From NCBI RefSeq assembly GCF_024323335.1, contig NC_066584.1, forward strand, positions 242,075,994 through 242,139,993: a stretch of 64,000 nucleotides of DNA, in the 5' to 3' direction. The position numbers were made by a program, and so were the translations under genes. Origin of the DNA: Lathyrus oleraceus (lineage: Eukaryota > Streptophyta > Magnoliopsida > Fabales > Fabaceae). The notes under the pieces are model-generated. The model was not told the DNA's origin, ran no database searches, and saw only the letters and a program-made list of their open reading frames with translations. Shown in pieces: positions 61,723 through 64,000 of this stretch. Numbering within the stretch: position 1 is the stretch's first letter; every line of letters starts with the position of its first letter.

Positions 61723-62395
61723 ATTTATAATATATCTGTGTTTAGTTATATAAATATATACTTCCATTTTTTTCAAGTTTATATGTATACTTTTTTTTTA
61801 CTATAATGTATAATTCCTTTGTTTTAATTTTTTAATATATACGGTTTTATATACATTTATACCATTTCTGTTTTTGTTTTTATATTTATATACCTTTTTG
61901 TTCTCTTTTGAGTTTTATAAGTATATATTTATGATGTGTTAATATTGTTTTCACATTTTAATTTATTTCAATTTTATAACAATGCGCACTCATTGCGAAT
62001 AATGTGTGCATGTTGTGTTTAACTTTCTATTTTTTTCATTACTTTAAGTTGATAAAAAATTGTAATATTATTTAATAATATTTTGGTTGTTGCATTGACT
62101 TTATTCCGATGCGATCTCGGAGTTAAAATTTAATTTGACTTTCGAAAATCGTTTAGACGAATAAATTTTGTTGCTCAACTTCTTATAGAGTGATTCATGC
62201 ATGAAGCCACTCTAAGTGAGCTTAGAGCTAAATTTGGTTATTCTCGATTTCAGTTGGCTTTCGATCCTGTGGCTTACTCTTGGGCCTTCTTACAATGAGC
62301 TCTTAAGCAACATCAACTTAACTTTTAATAAATTCAAACCTCTGTAATTTAATTATTTTAATTTATTATTCAAACCATTTTCTTAAATAAAATAT

Positions 62396-63190
62396 GAAGA
62401 AAAAGATTATCCTGGATGGAATATCCAGTCGTAATCCCGAATATTAGGCACAACTTGTAAGAGCTTGTAAGCCCTATGTATTCCTTTTCTCCTTAAAAAA
62501 TTTGTAAATATTCAAACATCTTTTTCTCAATACAATCTGAAGAAAAAGATTACCTGGATGAAATATCCAGTCGTAATCCCGAATATTAGGCCCAAGTTGT
62601 AAGAGCTTGTAAGTCATATGTATTCGTCTTCTCCTTAAAACGCTCCAATATTCAAATTCTTTTCTCATTAAAATCTGAAGAAAAAGATTACCTGAATGAA
62701 ATATCCAGTCGTAATCTCGAATATTAGGTCCAAGTTGTAAGAGCTTGTAAGCAATAAGTATTCGTCTTCTCTTCAAAACGCTCCAATATTCAAATCATTT
62801 TCATAAGTGAATCCGAAGAAAAAGATTACCTGGATGGAATATCCAGCCGTAATCCCGAATATTAGGCCCAAGTTGTAAGAGCTTGTAAGCCATAAGTATT
62901 CGTCTTCTCCTCAAAACGCTCCAAGATTCAAATCATTTTCATAAGCGAATCTGAAGAAAAAGATTACCTGGGTGGAATATCCAGTCGTAATCCTGAATAT
63001 TAGACCCAAGTTGTAAGACCTTGTAAGCCCTATATATTCGTCTTCTCTTCAAAAAGCTCTAATATTCAAATCATTTTCATAAGCGAATCTGAAGAAAAAG
63101 ATTACCTGGGTGGAATATCCAGTCGTAATCCCGAATATTAGACCCAAGTTGTAAGACCTTGTAAGCCCTATATATTCGTCTTCTCTTGAT
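62396..63190. repeat. 138-bp tandem repeat array (about 5.8 units)
   Basis: The phrase GAAGAAAAAGATTA starts units at 62396, 62539, 62677, 62815, 62953 and 63091; spacings are 143 and then 138 four times. Each unit also carries GGAATATCCAGTCGTAATC and CAAGTTGTAAGA. The last two units are the most alike, suggesting recent growth at the right end. ORFs through it are by-products. Confidence 0.92.
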
Positions 63191-64000
63191 AAAGTGAAAG
63201 AAGTCTAGTCAGGGGAGAATCACTTTGAGTATCAGTCAATCTGAGCCAATGACCCTAAGGGTCATCTAGTCAAGAGTAATTTGCTTCAAGACTCATATTA
63301 GGGCAAGCCACCTCAGAATCTCATTGAGTCAAACTATCCAAAGACAATCAATCATAAGTCTACCATTCTAGGTTTTGGTTAATCAGGGTCAGATCACTGT
63401 GGTATTCAAACATTGGGGCAAGCCATCCCGATATCATCTCATGTCAAGTTGTTCCAAACTCACTTTCAAGGGGAACATTTTCCAAAGACCCAACAGACTA
63501 GGGAAAGATGAGCCACAGAGGGGCAAACCCCTTTCATGCTTTCAAACTACTCAAAGAAATTTTGCCATACGTCAACAAGTATTAATTTTGAGACGAGTGC
63601 CCAAAAATTATGCTAGCACGATTCATTAATCCTCCAACAGGATCCCATTGGCTAAGTTGTGGTTGTCAAGCTTGATAGAATTCTCATTTGATTCTCAAGA
63701 ATCATAAAATATTTGGTTGAGTTCTCGGTGTTGAGGAATCATGATCTCAATAAAAAGTCTTTACAAACTCCCAGACTACTCAAGTGTCATCATTTTCATA
63801 TCATGATCATTCATATATCATGCATAAAAGCAAATTCAAATCATGCATAGCCGAAATGTACTTCGCGCTCATTATGCACTGATCCAGGTCTTGTTGTTGA
63901 TCCTATATCCCTTGACCTCTAATTCCAGTTTGTCTTTGGTGCCCTTAAACCATCATTTGGTTTTCCCAGTCATTTTCAAGTCCAACTCAGTTGACACCTA
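63191..64000. other. Gene-free tail of the right-hand element
   Basis: No supported ORF, RNA or repeat. The sequence is probably still LTR or leader of the element begun at 59997. Confidence 0.4.

Larger units (their letters stand above)
59997..64000 (+). repeat. Start of another LTR element (TGTCATGCCCC), running off the right edge
   Basis: Begins TGTCATGCCCCAATTTTGACCC exactly where the gag scrap stops. A TATATATA at 60616-60623 and a GC-rich segment after it fit a U3/R transition. The remainder to 64000 has AT microsatellites, a 138-bp tandem array and no conserved ORF. Family and LTR length cannot be set without the right end. Confidence 0.55.

Noticed and set aside
62474..62776. Minus-strand ORF with two similar halves (YKLLQLGPNIRDYDWIF)
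   Set aside because: It arises from the 138-bp tandem repeat; the repeat explains it fully.
62396..63190. CRISPR-like array
   Set aside because: Units are 138-bp head-to-tail repeats without unique spacers, in a plant nuclear context.

Overview
This 64-kb window reads as plant nuclear heterochromatin made almost wholly of nested LTR retrotransposons. I see no host protein-coding gene, tRNA, rRNA or CRISPR array. Giant Ogre elements (Ty3/gypsy, Tat lineage) with 4.9-kb LTRs and an intron between protease and reverse transcriptase, together with AT-rich DNA and long AT/GA microsatellites, point to a legume. Tribe Fabeae (pea, vetch, lentil, faba bean, Lathyrus) is most likely; this rests on remembered abundance of Ogre there, not on a search.

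Layout. 1-3562 is the 5' end of an Ogre-like element on the minus strand: ORF1, leader, tRNA primer site and a 2.3-kb LTR. 3.6-5.4 kb is a decayed MULE/FAR1-type transposase. 5.3-6.3 kb holds AT and GA microsatellites. 6.3-9.4 kb is the 5' LTR, primer site and a reverse transcriptase remnant of a chromovirus-like (Tekay-type) Ty3/gypsy element. A Ty1/copia element on the minus strand entered that remnant at 9405 (LTR 9406-10806; body 40523-46178; truncated LTR 46179-46480). The copia element was later split by a 29.7-kb Ogre (10841-40517, plus strand, target duplication CATAC).

That Ogre has 5' LTR, PBS, ORF1, gag-pro, intron, pol (RT-RNaseH-archaeal-type RNaseH-integrase), a long 3' UTR, PPT and 3' LTR. 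Two solo LTRs lie inside it: a 1.86-kb Tekay-type LTR in gag-pro (20410-22273, target duplication TGTTG) and an inverted 4.9-kb LTR of its own family in the 3' UTR (28094-33003, target duplication CTCGG).

On the right, 46481-47297 is the 3' UTR, PPT and LTR start of an Ogre of the other LTR type (TGTCATACCCC). It is interrupted by a left-truncated, inverted 4.9-kb LTR (47298-56857), which itself contains another solo LTR of the same family (49007-53893, target duplication AGAAT). 56858-59740 is probably the continuation of the interrupted LTR; 59741-59996 is a minus-strand Ogre gag scrap; 59997 to the end begins another LTR element carrying a 138-bp tandem array.

No element looks autonomous. 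The big Ogre has stop codons in most ORFs, an altered RT YVDD motif and a missing integrase glutamate; the copia body has stops, a 194-bp frameshifting duplication and a damaged zinc knuckle. The points most worth follow-up are the clustered GC-rich palindromes carried by three different LTR families, the inverted LTR arms inside one element (a possible dsRNA source), the in-frame intron, and the two 3'-end repeat systems. I did not find a new multi-gene system.
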